Positions 27,830 to 40,552 of a DNA stretch of 64,000 nt are shown here, one piece after another. Positions within the stretch are counted from its first letter, which is position 1, and the number at the start of each line of letters is the position of its first letter. The DNA comes from Spirometra erinaceieuropaei (taxonomy: Eukaryota; Platyhelminthes; Cestoda; Diphyllobothriidea; Diphyllobothriidae): NCBI GenBank assembly GCA_902702965.1, contig CACRXP010000185.1:867177-931176 (forward strand), read 5' to 3'. The notes beneath the pieces are model-generated. The model had not been told where the DNA came from. It did no database searches and saw only the letters and a list, made by a program, of their open reading frames with translations. Made by a program: the position numbers and the translations under genes.

Positions 27830-28530
27830 GGGCCAGATAAATGGGTTGCATCTGCAAGATAGATGACCTCAATGAGGTCAGGAAGAAATTGGTTGCCTAC
27901 TATTGAAAGGGAGGCTATTCGTCGACAGCTTTCGTCATGTGTGACCTCAAGTCGGCTGGACGAAACGGAGAAGCCAAAGAACTTGAAAATATGACGAGAG
28001 TTTGTCGAGACGTGCAATTCAACCAGCTAGGTGAACATCTCAGTGATTTAGACAAACGAAAGTGAACTAGAAGCGGGTGCCAAGACTTGTTACACATCTG
28101 GTAGAATACTATCCATTGTCATCACCTGACAATATAATGGACCGGAATTAAGGGAGACCGATCTTCGTAAAGGCGAAATGCCCACGAGAACTTTCTTAAC
28201 TCGAGTCAGAGAGACAGGGCTAGTAAGACAGTTCACTGAGACGGAATATAAAAGCCACTCGGAGGTCGATGATGGCAAAGATTCCATCGCACCGTGAGCC
28301 AGCCAGTGCGTCAGAGCGAGGTATGCGCGTGCTCCTGAGCCAGGTCCGGCTGCAATCAGTGAAAACCTAAGCAGCAATCGGCTTCAGGACTTTCGCAAAG
28401 CCGAGGGGTTGGGCCACAGGCGGAGCAAGGATTCAAATGGCCAGAGGGCTCGATTGCTGTCGCCGTGCCTAGAAGACTGTCGTATATCGTAACTGTTGAC
28501 GCACTTGCAGATGGTGCAGGATGAAATAAC
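27830..28530 (-). pseudogene. decayed Ty3/gypsy-type reverse transcriptase
   Basis: Minus-strand translation over several frames shows the order of an LTR-retrotransposon RT: GIFAIIDLRVAFIFRLSE near 28270-28220 (the Asp of IDLR corresponds to RT motif A), RGHFAFTKI near 28165, then LVIFSSSLAS near 27990 where the motif C region is expected, and an HLSGPSTAIYAILGIKVT stretch near 27840. The spacing of about 90 residues between motif A and the LVIFSS block fits the family. There are stops and frame changes, the catalytic YxDD itself cannot be read, and no LTRs are evident. The longer open frames here (27691-28017, 28090-28377, 28356-28538) are pieces of this relic. Confidence 0.5.
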
Positions 28531-31500
28531 AAGACCATTAAGTTGCTCCAGATAGAATTATGACATATCCCAGATAGACCGATCGCACAACTCTTCGGCT
28601 GGTCGGAGTGGCAGAAAATGGTCTTTTTGCAAACAAGTTGAGGACTCTAAGCACAGCATCTACAGGCATTTCAAAAGCTCTAGGTAGGATCTTATCGTCC
28701 TCAAGCCAACTCATTCTTTCATCAGTTTTGGAGGCTTGTGTTGTCTTTCCTGTTAGCAGTTAAGCTCCAACCCAAGTCTTGAGTGGTAGTCATCGTATTC
28801 TATAAGCCTATCCATGAGATCTTCATGTAATCGTAGTTTTTGTACTGGCAGCAATCATAATGGTCATCAAAATACAGAATTAATTTAATCGAACTGATAG
28901 GAATTTAAATAACAGTGCGGTTCCGGGGGATTACAAACTCAGTTTGTAGAAACAAATGTTGAACGCAAAACTATAGCATCAGCGGCAATATCTGCGAAAG
29001 AAGAAGCGGGACAAACGCACGTCTAGTGTCAGCGTCATGAACGAGGCCCTAAAGAACTCGAAAAATAAGCAAACCAGCGAGTAATAGCGGCTTCGAAATA
29101 GCCGCCCCGTTCTCGAATCAACGTGGACAGAAATGTACACGGATGGATGAATGGATAAAGACGTCCACCAATTTTCATTCGACGGCAGTGGCGGGTTGGA
29201 AAAAAGTGAGTTCTTTATCCGTAACGAACGAAAGAGGCAAATAGGGGTGAGCGGTGGCCAAGATATTAAGGATTGTGGTGACGATACTACAACAAGTCAG
29301 AAACAGTTTAGGCCTTGGAGTATCACATAGGTCTAAAGGGACATCTACAGGATTTCATGCAAAGGTGGTGAGAGACTATGCAGCACAGAATTTTCACATA
29401 CAAATGCATTAGGCAGGATTTTCAGGGATACTGAAGGTTCATGTGTGTAAGTGGTTGGGCCAAGTCGGACAAGGAAACGAGCAAACTGCTCAAAACATCA
29501 ACAAAACTAGTTTGGAGTGAACTAGTTCTGCGTTTAAGAGAGGAGGCAAAACATCTTCTCGGCAGCAACAATGGAGCACGCAGCAGGTAAATACCATGTC
29601 CGCGTATTTATTCCCTAAGACGTTTTCAGTAAGTCTCCATGCATAGCAAAGCAGCAAAACTGAAGAAACTGTCGGGGAATTGCTGGTTTAGGGATCAGAG
29701 CTCGGCTACATTGGAAACATGCTGTTGTCAAAGGAAACCAAGCAGTTTGAGGTAAGGTGGGCTTCAGGCTGGACGTTTAACCATGTAATTGTGAAATTCA
29801 GTAGAGATCCAATCGCAGCTTGAGATCATTCTGTTTCCACTCTGGAAGACGATGAAATTGTGCGGGTGTCATCTCGAAAAGTCGCTGAAATTCTTCGGGG
29901 GATAGATGGTTCTAAAACAGATGGAGGTACGCCTGCATTAAATGACTAATGTTAAGTTTAAAAAGGGCAAAGTCTTTCAGGTAATCATCGCTGGCAATCG
30001 CGAAAAACATCACCATCCATATACTCATGCATAATTTTAGAGGAACAAATTGTGGCTTATGCACAAGGCGGTAAAGACAAAACAATCCCGTCGGCAGTAC
30101 CACAGTAACTGGTGGCAGAACTCGTAATTTGGTGACGTATATTGAAATTGTTTGTGAAATGAAGACACTGACCCAATCAACAAAACAAATGAAGAAATAT
30201 TTGTTAACATACTTACATACTTACATTCATAGGAAGAGTTTTACACGGAAAACACAATCGAAAACTTGGAAATTAAAAAGCCTTCTTACGTCTATATTGC
30301 ACTAGCTTTCGAGTTTAAAACTAACAGATGCTTACGTAAACTGACTTTCTAGAATCAGGGACGAAATTGGTAACACTCTTTTTGCGTTTATTAAGGAACC
30401 TAACATGGGAAATTAGTGAATCGAAAAGCCGTCTTTGGGGGCAGTTCACAAACCACTGAAAAGCTTAGAGTTGACGCACGAGCAAACGTGAGGAAGAGAC
30501 CCAGCCTATTCCATGCCATGAATGCATACAGATTAAATTCGTCTTGTGATTACGCAAGAACATTTGAATGGCCTAGGAAACATTATAATTTTTAGAGTTT
30601 ACTCGATGACAGATCTTTCTGTTTACATTTTAACAGAATAGGGTATGGAATTCTGGAGATACATCAGAACACTGCAAAGTCCAAGAACACTCAGAGGAAG
30701 GCCAGTTCGATGTTGCACGATACAAATTTGAATGACCAGACCCATGTCATTTTAACCAAAGAAGTAATGAAATATCAAACATATTCTGGTCTGATATAAA
30801 TCAGATAGTCTTTTAACCCCCGTTGCCGAAATAAGTGACATTATACAAGCCTTAGTAGGTTGCATGCAAACCCGTCTTCCATGTTGCAACTTCCTGTGTT
30901 TATGATCCCTTCCAGCGGGCAAGATTTCCGAATGTTTCGGAGGGAAGAGTGCGGCAGATGCTGTGCAAGTCTACTCCTATTATAAATTAATTCACGCGCA
31001 TTTCATCGCATCTGCTTCATCTAGCTGTGGAGCACACGGTGGACACCGTGGGGTACGACAGTCGAACTGTCAACTATTACACCCCTTTTAAAATGCGCAC
31101 TGCTTAAACATTGCTTAAAGGAGAAAATAGAAAGGAATTTCCTGTTCTGTAGGTTCATTTAAATATGCAGTTCAAAGGTCACGCTGTGGATCCACCCCGA
31201 ATGTGTGTTTTTGGAGGTGCTATTTATCAAGTAAAGCAAATCTAGGTGGTTGAACTTAACAGTTTATGTGAAAACGAAAGAAGTATGCAAAAACAATGGT
31301 AGAATACATATTTGTTGAGAACGAAATAGCAGTAGGAAGCAAGTTCAAGGTCTGCTGAGCCCTCATTAAGCCTTTTCGGAGCATCAGTAGACTACCAGGA
31401 GCTGAAAAGTTGGCAAGATTTAAGTAATGCAGCCCACCTTGTTTAATTGGAGTAGTTTGGTGATGAATAATTGAAAACGTGCCTCTGCTGGAATCCAGTT

Positions 31501-33818
31501 AATTGAGTAATGCCTAGACCTGCGTGACCTTAGGCAGTTTCACCCGAGCTTAACTTATGGCATTTCGCACGCATATCGGGCTTGGGGACAGGAAGCTAAC
31601 GTCTTTAATCCCGCCACGGTCTGTAATTTATGACGAGAGGTTTCCCAAAAATACTTCCTATGGATTGAAAGGTTTGACAGTAGGCGCCCCCGTATACTCA
31701 CGCTTTACATCCTGAACTGGCTTCCCTTATGTAATTTGCCCGCCCCGAAACAATGGAGGGATGCGCGTCTGGTAGAACTGGGAATGTAATCAAAAAAGGA
31801 ATGAGCAAGTCAGAAAATACGAAATCAGACCAGATTAACAACTAATAATGAATTCAGTCGAACTAAATTGCAAATACTTGGGTTTTAGTATATCGAAAAG
31901 GACATAATCCAAAGCTTAACTGAAGTAGGTATGTCTCCTCCCAAGTCAGTTGATGTCTCTATATAAAATCCAGGCAGGTCAATGTTGCTTTTTTAGAAAG
32001 GCAACACAAGCTTATAGTAATAAAAACCAGCCCATTGTAATCGCACAGCCTTTTGAAAGAAAACAATAGTAAATTTTATGGATTATTGTGACACCAATTC
32101 CCCAATGGAAAAAGAGCATAATTTGCAACGTGCAATTTAACTTGAGTTGCTGAATCCAGAGCAGGCATGGAAGACTGCTACATACCTCACGATGGTCGAC
32201 ATTGATCCCCTTCAAATGGGCACCAGAAGATACTTTCAACTGTTCGTAGGAGTAAGTCTAAAGTTCAGCACAGAAAATTTGAACGAGAAATAGCGGAAGA
32301 TCTGCATTACGTCGTTGTCCAGATACGTACAATAAAAGGTAGCAGCAAGTAAAGTTAGTAGCCCAAAACCCGGAAAAGAAGCCACACAATCAAATCCCGA
32401 TCTTCCTGCATTTTAAAGAACTGTCAGAAATAATCGTAGTTGTCACACTCGGCAAACACCAACACGACTCAGTGGATCAACGAAAAGTCATTAGTACTTT
32501 TAAGCATGATGAGGGGCCTGCGCAACGTTAAGTGCACTTTAACTGCCCATAGCAAGACAACGCCAAGGCAACCGGAGATGAGCGGGGGCACAGTAGCTAT
32601 TCTAGGACGAATTTTTAATCTAGACGTGACAGAGATGACCGAGCGCAATACTAAAATCATATTTTTGTGCTTCTCAGCTCATCAAACGAGGCAGCCGAAA
32701 AAGGTATAAGTCAGCTGACAAAATAATCAAATATCTTAGGAACGCTAACTGTCCACTCAAACTAATGGTGTATCTTCGTCCAGAACAGAATTTGATTAAA
32801 CATAAATTTCCACATCTAGCTGTTGGCTGTCAATCAGCAGACCGAAAGTTGACGCATTAGGCAAAAATCACAAAATCTCTCAAATCCCCCCGTCTACTCC
32901 GACATTAAGGTTATAATCTGACAAAACAGTGAGGCGTTTCGAAATCGAGAAGCCTTTGAGATGGCGCCAGTAAATTTCTCAAAATGAAGTCGCCTTGGAG
33001 GATATGTTGAGGTATCCTACGACTCACTGAGGTAAAACGCTTGAAAGACAAGACACCGGTTTTCGGAGTGAACATGAATAGTAATGTCGCTTTTAGGTAC
33101 TCGAAGGATGTTGGCATAGTGACAGAAGTTGCGTTGATTCGAAAACCGGTTGTGAAAGAGATATTTATTGAAATTCTTAAAACTTTTTTTAGGAAACAAC
33201 GACTTAATTAATATGCATTTAGCATCCAAAAGACATGCATGGGAACGAAAAAGAGAAAGAACTGGGTGGAGGATGAAGATTTAGTCATTCAGGTTAGGTA
33301 TGAGTAATTGAAGATTACAAAAAGTCAAAACCAGGCGTTTCGACTCTCCCCTCTTTATCAGTACTCACTTTTGATTCCTCAGTCAGTCTTTCCGTAAATC
33401 AAACTTTTATGTGCACTATTCATGCCACTTTCAAACGCATTTCAGGGTTATATGCAGCTCCGCATTGAATGGACTCAGACCAACCGTCAGAACAGTGCGA
33501 TAACCTTGTTGGACAATACTTTTTGGACCCAAGATGAGAAAAAATCAGTACCAAAAGTTCGAAGAGCAGGAGTAAAAAATAAAGACTGTTGTCGCTAAAT
33601 CAAAAACCTGTTCACGGTTGTCAAAACATGGTAGTATATGCGTGTTTTTAGGTTGCGCATAATCAGTGTCATAGGCTAAATTTCGATTCCGAATCCCGCA
33701 TCTGGGACAAAAAGCGTTCTAAGTTGAACAGTCAGTACTTCAGTCGTAGGAATTCCAACAACTACTCTTTTTTAATTAGACAAAATTCTAATACAGTAGT
33801 ATAATTGATAGAACTCAC
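28531..33818. other. non-coding DNA
   Basis: Apart from the dispersed repeat at 30935 nothing is recognised. Later exons of the 33.8-40.2 kb gene could lie here; I could not place one with both borders and phase agreeing. Confidence 0.5.
30935..31075 (+). repeat. dispersed repeat, copy a
   Basis: Contains GCAGATGCTGTGCAAGTCTA, TATTATAAATTAATTCACGC and AGCACACGGTGGACACCGTG, then CAGTCGAACTGTC, in the same order as at 57600-57745. Confidence 0.6.
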
Positions 33819-34189
33819 CTTCTGTTCGCCAGCTGGCAGCGGCGACCTCAACCAGCTCTGTACTGTGGGGAAGTGGGTCTCGCCATAGGTGTCCATCTCA
33901 CTCAACGAAGTGGGTGACATTTCGGCGGTAGTCGTGCGTCGACCCTCAGATGCAGTTCTCAGAAAGCGACCGCGGGCACCACCGTTAACAGCCATACTAC
34001 GACTGCCATTTTCAGATGACAGGTGGTAGCCCGATGAGCGACTCACCGGTCGGAGCCCTGAGATTGACGGCGGCGGTAAACCACCGATGAGGGTGGTCGA
34101 GCGGGCTCTGTGCTGCATTGCGTTTGAGTGATTCCGGTAGCCGAACTCGGTTTCCGGGAGCCCGTCCACTAAGATTTCTGACGCACCTC
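33819..34189 (-). CDS. internal exon of the same unidentified split gene
   Basis: A 371-bp open exon. The acceptor is TATTTTTCCGACTTTACAG before 34189 and the donor is CAGAAG/GTGAGTT after 33819, both close to consensus. It begins with the last two bases of a split codon (phase 1) and ends in phase 0. The encoded stretch (ASEILVDGLPETEFGYRNHS, later SISGLRPVSRSSGYHLSSEN and TYGETHFPTVQSWLRSPLP) is rich in Ser, Gly and Arg, without membrane segments or recognisable domains. GC content is well above the neighbouring DNA. The next exon downstream must begin in phase 0; I could not place it between 33.8 kb and the window start. Confidence 0.65.
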
Positions 34190-34636
34190 CTGTAAAGTCG
34201 GAAAAATACGAGTTTTTTATTTGCTGATCTTCACTTGAGAGACGCCATCGTCGAGTCAACTTGATTGGTGGGGGCGGGTGTTATTACGCATTTGCTTAAT
34301 GAGCTTGCTATGATTCCCGCCCACAGGAACAGAATGTGGGCACATGGCTAAGTTTCATATAACTGGAAGAGAAACCGCTTACCCGGACTAAAGTTCCATG
34401 GCTGCCGATCTCAAACGATAACTACCAGTAAGGGTCTAAATCACTAGCTATAACCTTGTGGCAAAATGGCACTCAATAGTGTCTAACATATGTTTCTTAC
34501 AAACTACCATTTAAATCGCTGTAAAGGGTTTAATTGAAACATCGAGGGCGATTTTAAAGCCAGCAGCACCCTGACACAGGAATATTATATCGTCAATAAT
34601 TCGGGCTCTGTAAATAAAGAAACCTTAATGGTAGAG

Positions 34637-34736
34637 GGGCGCTCACCGATCGTTCTTACGGAACCCATTCGTTCCATTTTGCCTTACGGGCTCTCTCTCG
34701 AACCTAACCAGCAGCCGGAAAAACGATCGGTGTGCG
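34637..34736. repeat. inverted repeat, 19-bp arms
   Basis: GCGCTCACCGATCGTTCTT at 34637-34655 pairs with the reverse complement of the stretch ending GATCGGTGTGCGC at 34736, with about 60 bases between. It lies 50 bp before the SINE-like element at 34785. Confidence 0.7.
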
Positions 34737-34784
34737 CTACTCTATCCTTGTATATTTCCGATCGAAACCGACAGGACAACGAGC

Positions 34785-34960
34785 CCGTGGCCCAGTGGTT
34801 AGCGGCGTTAGACTTCTAACTAGCAGGTCGCAAGCTCGAGCCACAGGTGTTCCACACTTCGGAGATTGGTATGACTGGCTGACGACGGCTAATAAGCCAG
34901 AAACGACCATTCCAGTCACTCTTGTCTTTGTCGGTAATAAAGGAATCTTATTCGCAGTTC
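34785..34960 (+). mobile_element. tRNA-like SINE of another type
   Basis: The sequence shows an A-box (GTGGCCCAGTGGTTAGCGGC) and a B-box-like stretch (GGTCGCAAGCTCGAGCC), both typical of RNA polymerase III promoters, followed by a non-tRNA body with GACTGGCTGACGACGGC and CCATTCCAGTCAC. The body differs from the other SINEs here. It lies in the large intron of the minus-strand gene. Confidence 0.6.
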
Positions 34961-37729
34961 TCGTGCAACATGAGAACTTTTTATCAACACTTTTCTCCGC
35001 ATTTCTTAATCTGACAATTCGAGGGAGTTTGCTGTTTAGGGGGAAAGACGAATAACGGCAAAAATAATAAGTCCTGTTAAATAAGGAAAGTTTCTTTCAA
35101 AACTGATATTTTTTAACAGACGAAAGGCCTACAGAAGAAAAATGTATTCTGTAATTCGCGGAGGACATAAGGTGTTTGTGTCGATAAAAGCAAGTTATTT
35201 AATGTCACTACATTCACGCACAGTTTCACAAATCAGCGCAACAGAAATGGTGAGTTTTGTCATAATTTACAAACTCGCCGGGCTTTGCATTGAGGATTTA
35301 TTTCTAGACTGAGCTCTCTCTTATCTTCTCTATCTCGATTGATATTAGCTAGAAATTTGGTTAAAACCGACAAAAGATGACACGAGGCGCAGCGAAATGC
35401 CGCTCCGAAATCTTTCGTGCACATAGGTCTCATGTTAAATCGTGGTCCGTTCGCGGTTTCCTCTAAAAATGCAGAGGCCGAGGCCACAGACCAGAAGAAG
35501 AAAGTAGGTGCGGTCAGTCAGCGAGCCTTCGGTCCCGTTGTTCGCAACCACATTGTGATGCATGCTGGCGGGGACATACACTAGGTGTCTGACACCATTG
35601 CGTACAACAACAGTCTTTACAACGTCTCCTATAGCCGTTCGTAACGTATTCGTCCACGGAAAGAAGCACGCGAGTTGGCAACGAGATAGGACTTCCTACC
35701 AAAATAGCTGGCACACCAGAATAAAGCACATATAATGTATTCTATCATGTCGCAAGTGACAAATCACGCCCTCTAGGTAGTTGACAGGGTATTGTGCGAA
35801 AAGCACGTTAGAAAATAGTTGGCAGGCCAAAACGCACCATAATAAGACATTTAAGGATAAATGGTTGTTCCAAGTCCAGGCGGAAATGCCACATTCAGGT
35901 TATAACCGTATTGCACTCTGATAGTTCTTTGTGAAACTATTATGCAGTGATTAATGATCCAGCAGTTAAAGAAGCACACAAGCCTCGGGGAGAAGAAAAT
36001 TGCTCGTTCGAAAGCAGAAGGCGACATTGCAATTTCGCTGCGTATTTTTGGGTTTGTATTTGATTGCCTGCATTAATGGGTGACTAAACTATGGAAACGT
36101 GAACACTCAGATCCGAGTGTTCTGTCCGTGGTACCGCGTGCATTGCGCATTCGACCTATTAGTTTAGCGAATTAAGAGGTAAACTTCCCTTTCAGGCAGA
36201 ACGTTTAAAGTATTCTATTAAAGAAGAAGTGTAGAGTTTTGCGTTAAAATCAACGTACCTTATACTGAGGCAATTACTCGTGTTACTGGCAGTCCAAGAT
36301 CAAAAATACGTGTTTTAGCATATTTCTGTGATAGAGAACACTAATCAAAACGACGAATTTTTTTGAATCAACCGTCCTCGTCTTGGGGTTTAATGTTACT
36401 GGCAGTGCAAATCAGGTTCGGCAGAGTATCAATATGTAAGTTATCATTAGAAAAACAGACTCTCTCGCTTCTACAGAAGTGAGGTAGTATATGTGTATAC
36501 TTTCATGCTATAAAAAACAGTGAAAAATCTAAGAGGCAATCGTTTCTTGTGGCCCATCCGTAATTCCCCGACACATGCAAACGATGCATACTTATCCACG
36601 AAAAGGCCCACTATCAAGCGATTGTTCAAACTTTTGAGTGCAGGGCACAAAAAGTCCTTTGCACTTTAGTTCCAGATGATACGTAATTTGAAAACAGAAC
36701 AGGCACCATATTGGGCGCCTGAAAAACATTTAAGAACGCTTATTGTTATTCCATAGTGCATTTACAATCACAGAGCTGAGTCCAGAAGTAAGTAAATGTA
36801 GTTAAGTTTCCCAAAAAAGAAATGAGGTTTTTGTATGCAGCAAAAGTTATCAGTATAAGCCGAGTAATATTTTTTGTCAGCTGTTGAATGATCTTCGGTT
36901 TAGTAAGATATGCCTATTCCTTCATACGGCCCTAAAAAATTGTCAGATTAGGCAACCGCGAAAGTCAGTTGAAAACTTGATTTCGGGATATTATTCCATC
37001 TTAGGAACTGCACGACGACTTTGACTGTGTGCGCAGTTGCTGCATGCTGTTATCATCGTGACTTAGGCATGTTTCCATCTCAGGACGCACAAAGGTCTCC
37101 GGCATTGTTTGATCTTAATTGCTGTTTATCGTAAATGTATCACCATCCTCGTCCTGAAGGATATAGGGCTTGATTAGCATGTTAGATTTTATACCGCACT
37201 AATATGTGACCTCGATGAGAGGAGTTCAAGTTGGTGGATGATTAGGAGATCCTCTCTACGCTAGACCCTAATATTTTATCTTTTCACAATAATTAAGGTG
37301 AAAATAGGCATCATATTCAACGGCATGAACCTAAGACCTGTATATTCACTGCCTTGAAATAACGGAAGAACAACTCGTCGCTCTTTTGTGAGGTTTCTCA
37401 TTGTAAATTTTCAATGAAAAAGCTTTCAAAATCCGAGAAAAAGAAGGGTAATAGAAGTTGAAACGTGATAAGGTTTCAAATGGTAAATAAACTTACAGGT
37501 CAGCCCATGAATCCGAATTGGAAGGCCACTTAGCGACTATTATTTGAAAAAACTTCAAGGGATATCGGTCAGCGCATGGTAAACTATGGCCAAAACTGTC
37601 CAACTGAATCACGCTCCTACGGTAATTGTGAGAACCTTGCGGCTGTTCAGTTAACTTATGCGGAAACGCTGGGTCATTGTCACAGGTTTAAGGACCAATA
37701 GATGGCAATACATTTACTTGATTTTTCAC

Positions 37730-37780
37730 CGTACTCATAGCCGACAGACTGGGTGACCGCAGAAATCTCCTCGCCGAAAC
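37730..37780 (-). CDS. candidate 51-bp micro-exon in the large intron
   Basis: A good acceptor (CCCCCCAATCTGAATTTCACAACAG) precedes 17 codons' worth of open sequence (FGEEISAVTQSVGYEY) ending at a weak donor (TACG/GTGAAA). It is phase 1 on both sides, so it could be included or skipped between the 39.9 and 34.2 kb exons without breaking the frame. Confidence 0.25.
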
Positions 37781-38195
37781 CTGTTGTGAAATTCAGATTG
37801 GGGGGAATAAAGCCTGAGCTGAAAGGTGACATTGGTCTTTGTAAATGCAGAGCGCTATTTTGGGGGACAGAACCGGGCAAAACAGATGTGCACAAGACCC
37901 ATATGCGTGCCTATAATATGCAGTGCAGGATGGTCAAGAGGCGCCAGTAAAGGCCATATGCGCGCAAACGGAGGAGAATGGCAGTCTTTGTGATGCGAAT
38001 CCTCAAACAGTGCATTCACCTCCCAACCAAGAGCTGAATTGGCACCATCACCAGGCATAACAAAGACCCGAATTGGCGCCACTGGACGCCATCTTCGGGT
38101 GGCATCGCGAAAAGTTCGACTGGAAATGCGCATATGGGCAAATCGGCAGAAATAAAACATGTGCGCCAAAATATCGCTCTATGGGTTAGGCGATT

Positions 38196-38204
38196 TATAA
38201 AAGG
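38196..38204 (+). promoter_or_regulatory. TATA-box-like site
   Basis: TATAAAAGG in a moderately GC-rich stretch (37970-38240), followed about 25-30 bases later by pyrimidine-rich TCACAACTCTCAATT. No coding region follows, so it may be a retroelement promoter or chance. Confidence 0.25.
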
Positions 38205-39947
38205 CAAGCAAAAGGCCGGTTCACAACTCTCAATTATATCGTAGCACAGTTAGACAAAGCAGCTTAATTTGTAGGTTCGTATGTATGTGGCTTGATGGTG
38301 AAATATATTCGGTCTTAAGATTTCGTAAATAACCATTTAGTATCTTGAATAAATTTGCAAATTGTCTTGACCACATGAACTGAAAAGGTTTTTATTCCAC
38401 CACAGTAGAAATCCGAAAAGCAAGAACGCCTGTTAAATCAACAGTACAAAATGTGCTATACTGCATTCATCTAAGTTGCCTTTCTGGTCGCAGTTGAAAG
38501 CCGGTTCCGAAGGAAAACGGCTTTTAGATCAATATCTTAGCCTTTCACCTTACGAATTATATTTGCTTATGAAAGTTCGTCCCACATGGGTTATTTGTAG
38601 AAGATAATAAGATCCTGAACAGACAACCTTGCATAAGCTCATGCTTTCTGTTCTTATGCCGCAGATAAGAAGAACTCAACTGATATACAACATACCACTA
38701 CTAAACACCAAGTACACAAACGGTCTTAGTAGGCGCCAAGGGGATCGGTGTAGGTTAATTCGGTATCATTTGATTATTACATAAAGCGCATGCTGGACTC
38801 TTCACATTAAATCTCCCTATCTGCCTTTAACGAGTCAAGCTTCAAGCAAAAGCGGCCTTTAAAAATGAAAATGACAACCTCTCGTGGAAAATTTCACTTC
38901 GTGCAGATTTTTAAATTTAGGACAACTATGAGTAAACATACCCGGTCGTCTTAGAGTTAGGAATATGATTTTTAACTACCCAGACACGTTCTGGTAAAAA
39001 ACATATCTTTTGAGGGCTTAGAGCCGCAGGGAAAGTAAATAACAAATTTCGTCTTAATTAGCAGCACTAGAATGGAAGGGACCCACCCATAAATATGGAA
39101 AAAGACAAGATTAAAAACCGACAGAAAAGGAAATTAGAGATAGAGAAGTCTGCGAGAAAAAGGAAGTACAACCGGGAGATACTGCCAAATCACCCCCCTC
39201 CCCAATGAACTTAATGTCAGGATGCTTCTTCAGGGTTCAAAGCAATCTACTCCGTTCACACGTTTTCGATCTGATGGTTTAGTGACGCATTAGAAGAATA
39301 AACTTTAACCCAGCAAATAAATGTTATATGGCCTGATTCTCGAGGATGCGTTGCCTTTAACATTATCCTTCTTGGTGCTCTTTTTCAGGACACCCAAACG
39401 CCTGGATAACAGATCTATTGGTAGGCAGTCATATACGCCATTAAATCGAATAATTTTTTACAACCCCCAGTTATCCACTTTATTGTTTTGAGGTTAGATT
39501 TGGCACCAAGCATTGGGACGGTCAGAAAATCTCCAACAGAAATAAGCGATGACGCAGAGCACTGCTTTCAATCGTCTTGACAACAATTTGCTCGTAGGTA
39601 TTGCAGTTGTGGATCAGACACTTTACCATTGTTCTACAGTCTCAAATAGATAAAGAATCAGTACTTAATTTCGCTTAGAAAATAAGGTTGAAGTTAGTAT
39701 GTCAACGTCCAGTTCCCGCCATTCAGGAAACACTCTGTCAAACATCGATGACACACAAATGACTAGCAATCTAAATTCAACCTAGTGATGCTAATTAGCG
39801 ACAATCACTGAAAAGGTAGAATTAAGCGTTCTCAACGAACGGACTCAAAAAGAAAGTAGGGAACCAGCTAAAAGTGCAACCAGTGAAGCGGCAATATTTG
39901 GCGTACTGGTCGTGGTTTTCGGGACAGTGGCCCATTACTAGACTCAC

Positions 39948-40187
39948 CTGAAGGGGCGCAGCCATATCTGCTATTTGGACGGCCGAGTGACGAGGAAGTG
40001 CTGACGTCGGTAGGCAGGGTCCGAGTGAGCGGTGCGTGGGTCATGACCCTACGCTGTGAGGGTCCCATTGCGGGGGCGTGGCCGTCTCCTTCCCGAGAAA
40101 TTATATCGAATGAGCCGTTTACCTGAGGACGCGGCAAACTGGTGGTACGAGGGGAAAGGATGCCCGTAGTGTAGCCGGGTCGTGGAG
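39948..40187 (-). CDS. internal exon of an unidentified split gene
   Basis: A 240-bp open exon on the minus strand with good borders. The acceptor is GCATCTGTTACAG before 40187 and the donor is CTTCAG/GTGAGTC after 39948. It starts and ends in phase 1, so it is symmetric. The translated region is rich in Ser, Pro, Arg, Thr and Gly (PRPGYTTGILSPRTT, then MGPSQRRVMTHAPLTRTLP), lacks cysteines except one near the end, and looks intrinsically disordered. It is clearly more GC-rich than its surroundings. It joins in frame to the exon at 33819-34189 across 5.76 kb. I do not recognise the protein; a scaffold or cytoskeletal adaptor would be typical for such composition, but that is a guess. Confidence 0.6.
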
Positions 40188-40468
40188 CTGTAACAGATGC
40201 AAGTCGTCAATTTATGGATGAATGAAGAGTAAAATCTTTTCCATCAATATCTGTAAAGCAGTCGGTGCCCAACTGCTGTTACTTTTGACCATAACTGGTG
40301 AATGGTAGTCATTCACACCAATTTCTGATCTTGATTTAAAGATAACGAGTCGTTGACAGAGAAGTGACTTGATTTTCAGTACATTAAAGGGGATTCTAAC
40401 ATAATAGCATGAACAAAACTTCAACCATACGGCAATTCGTTCATCGTACTTGATGTCGGAATACTTAC

Positions 40469-40552
40469 GCCGGGGATGTGTGCTGCATTTGCTTTTGATT
40501 GGCCCGACAACCTCCCTTCCTATCACATATTGATGAGAACGGGCACAGCAGC
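40469..40552 (-). CDS. candidate further upstream exon
   Basis: 84 bp between an acceptor-like AAAATCTCACCTAG and a strong donor core GTAAGTAT at 40461-40468. The reading frame compatible with the next exon (phase 1 out) is open and also phase 1 at the start, giving CCARSHQYVIGREVVGPIKS. The base before the donor is C instead of the usual G, and a second acceptor 33 bp further in (GTGATAG) would also keep the frame. Supported only by phase agreement and splice-site look. Confidence 0.3.

Larger units (their letters stand above)
34190..39947 (-). other. large intron (5.76 kb) between the two best exons
   Basis: AT-rich non-coding DNA with a SINE-like element at 34785-34960, an inverted repeat at 34637-34736 and a moderately GC-rich patch at 35490-35740. 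It also holds the micro-exon candidate at 37730-37780 and a TATA-like site at 38196. Nothing else coding is convincing. Confidence 0.5.
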
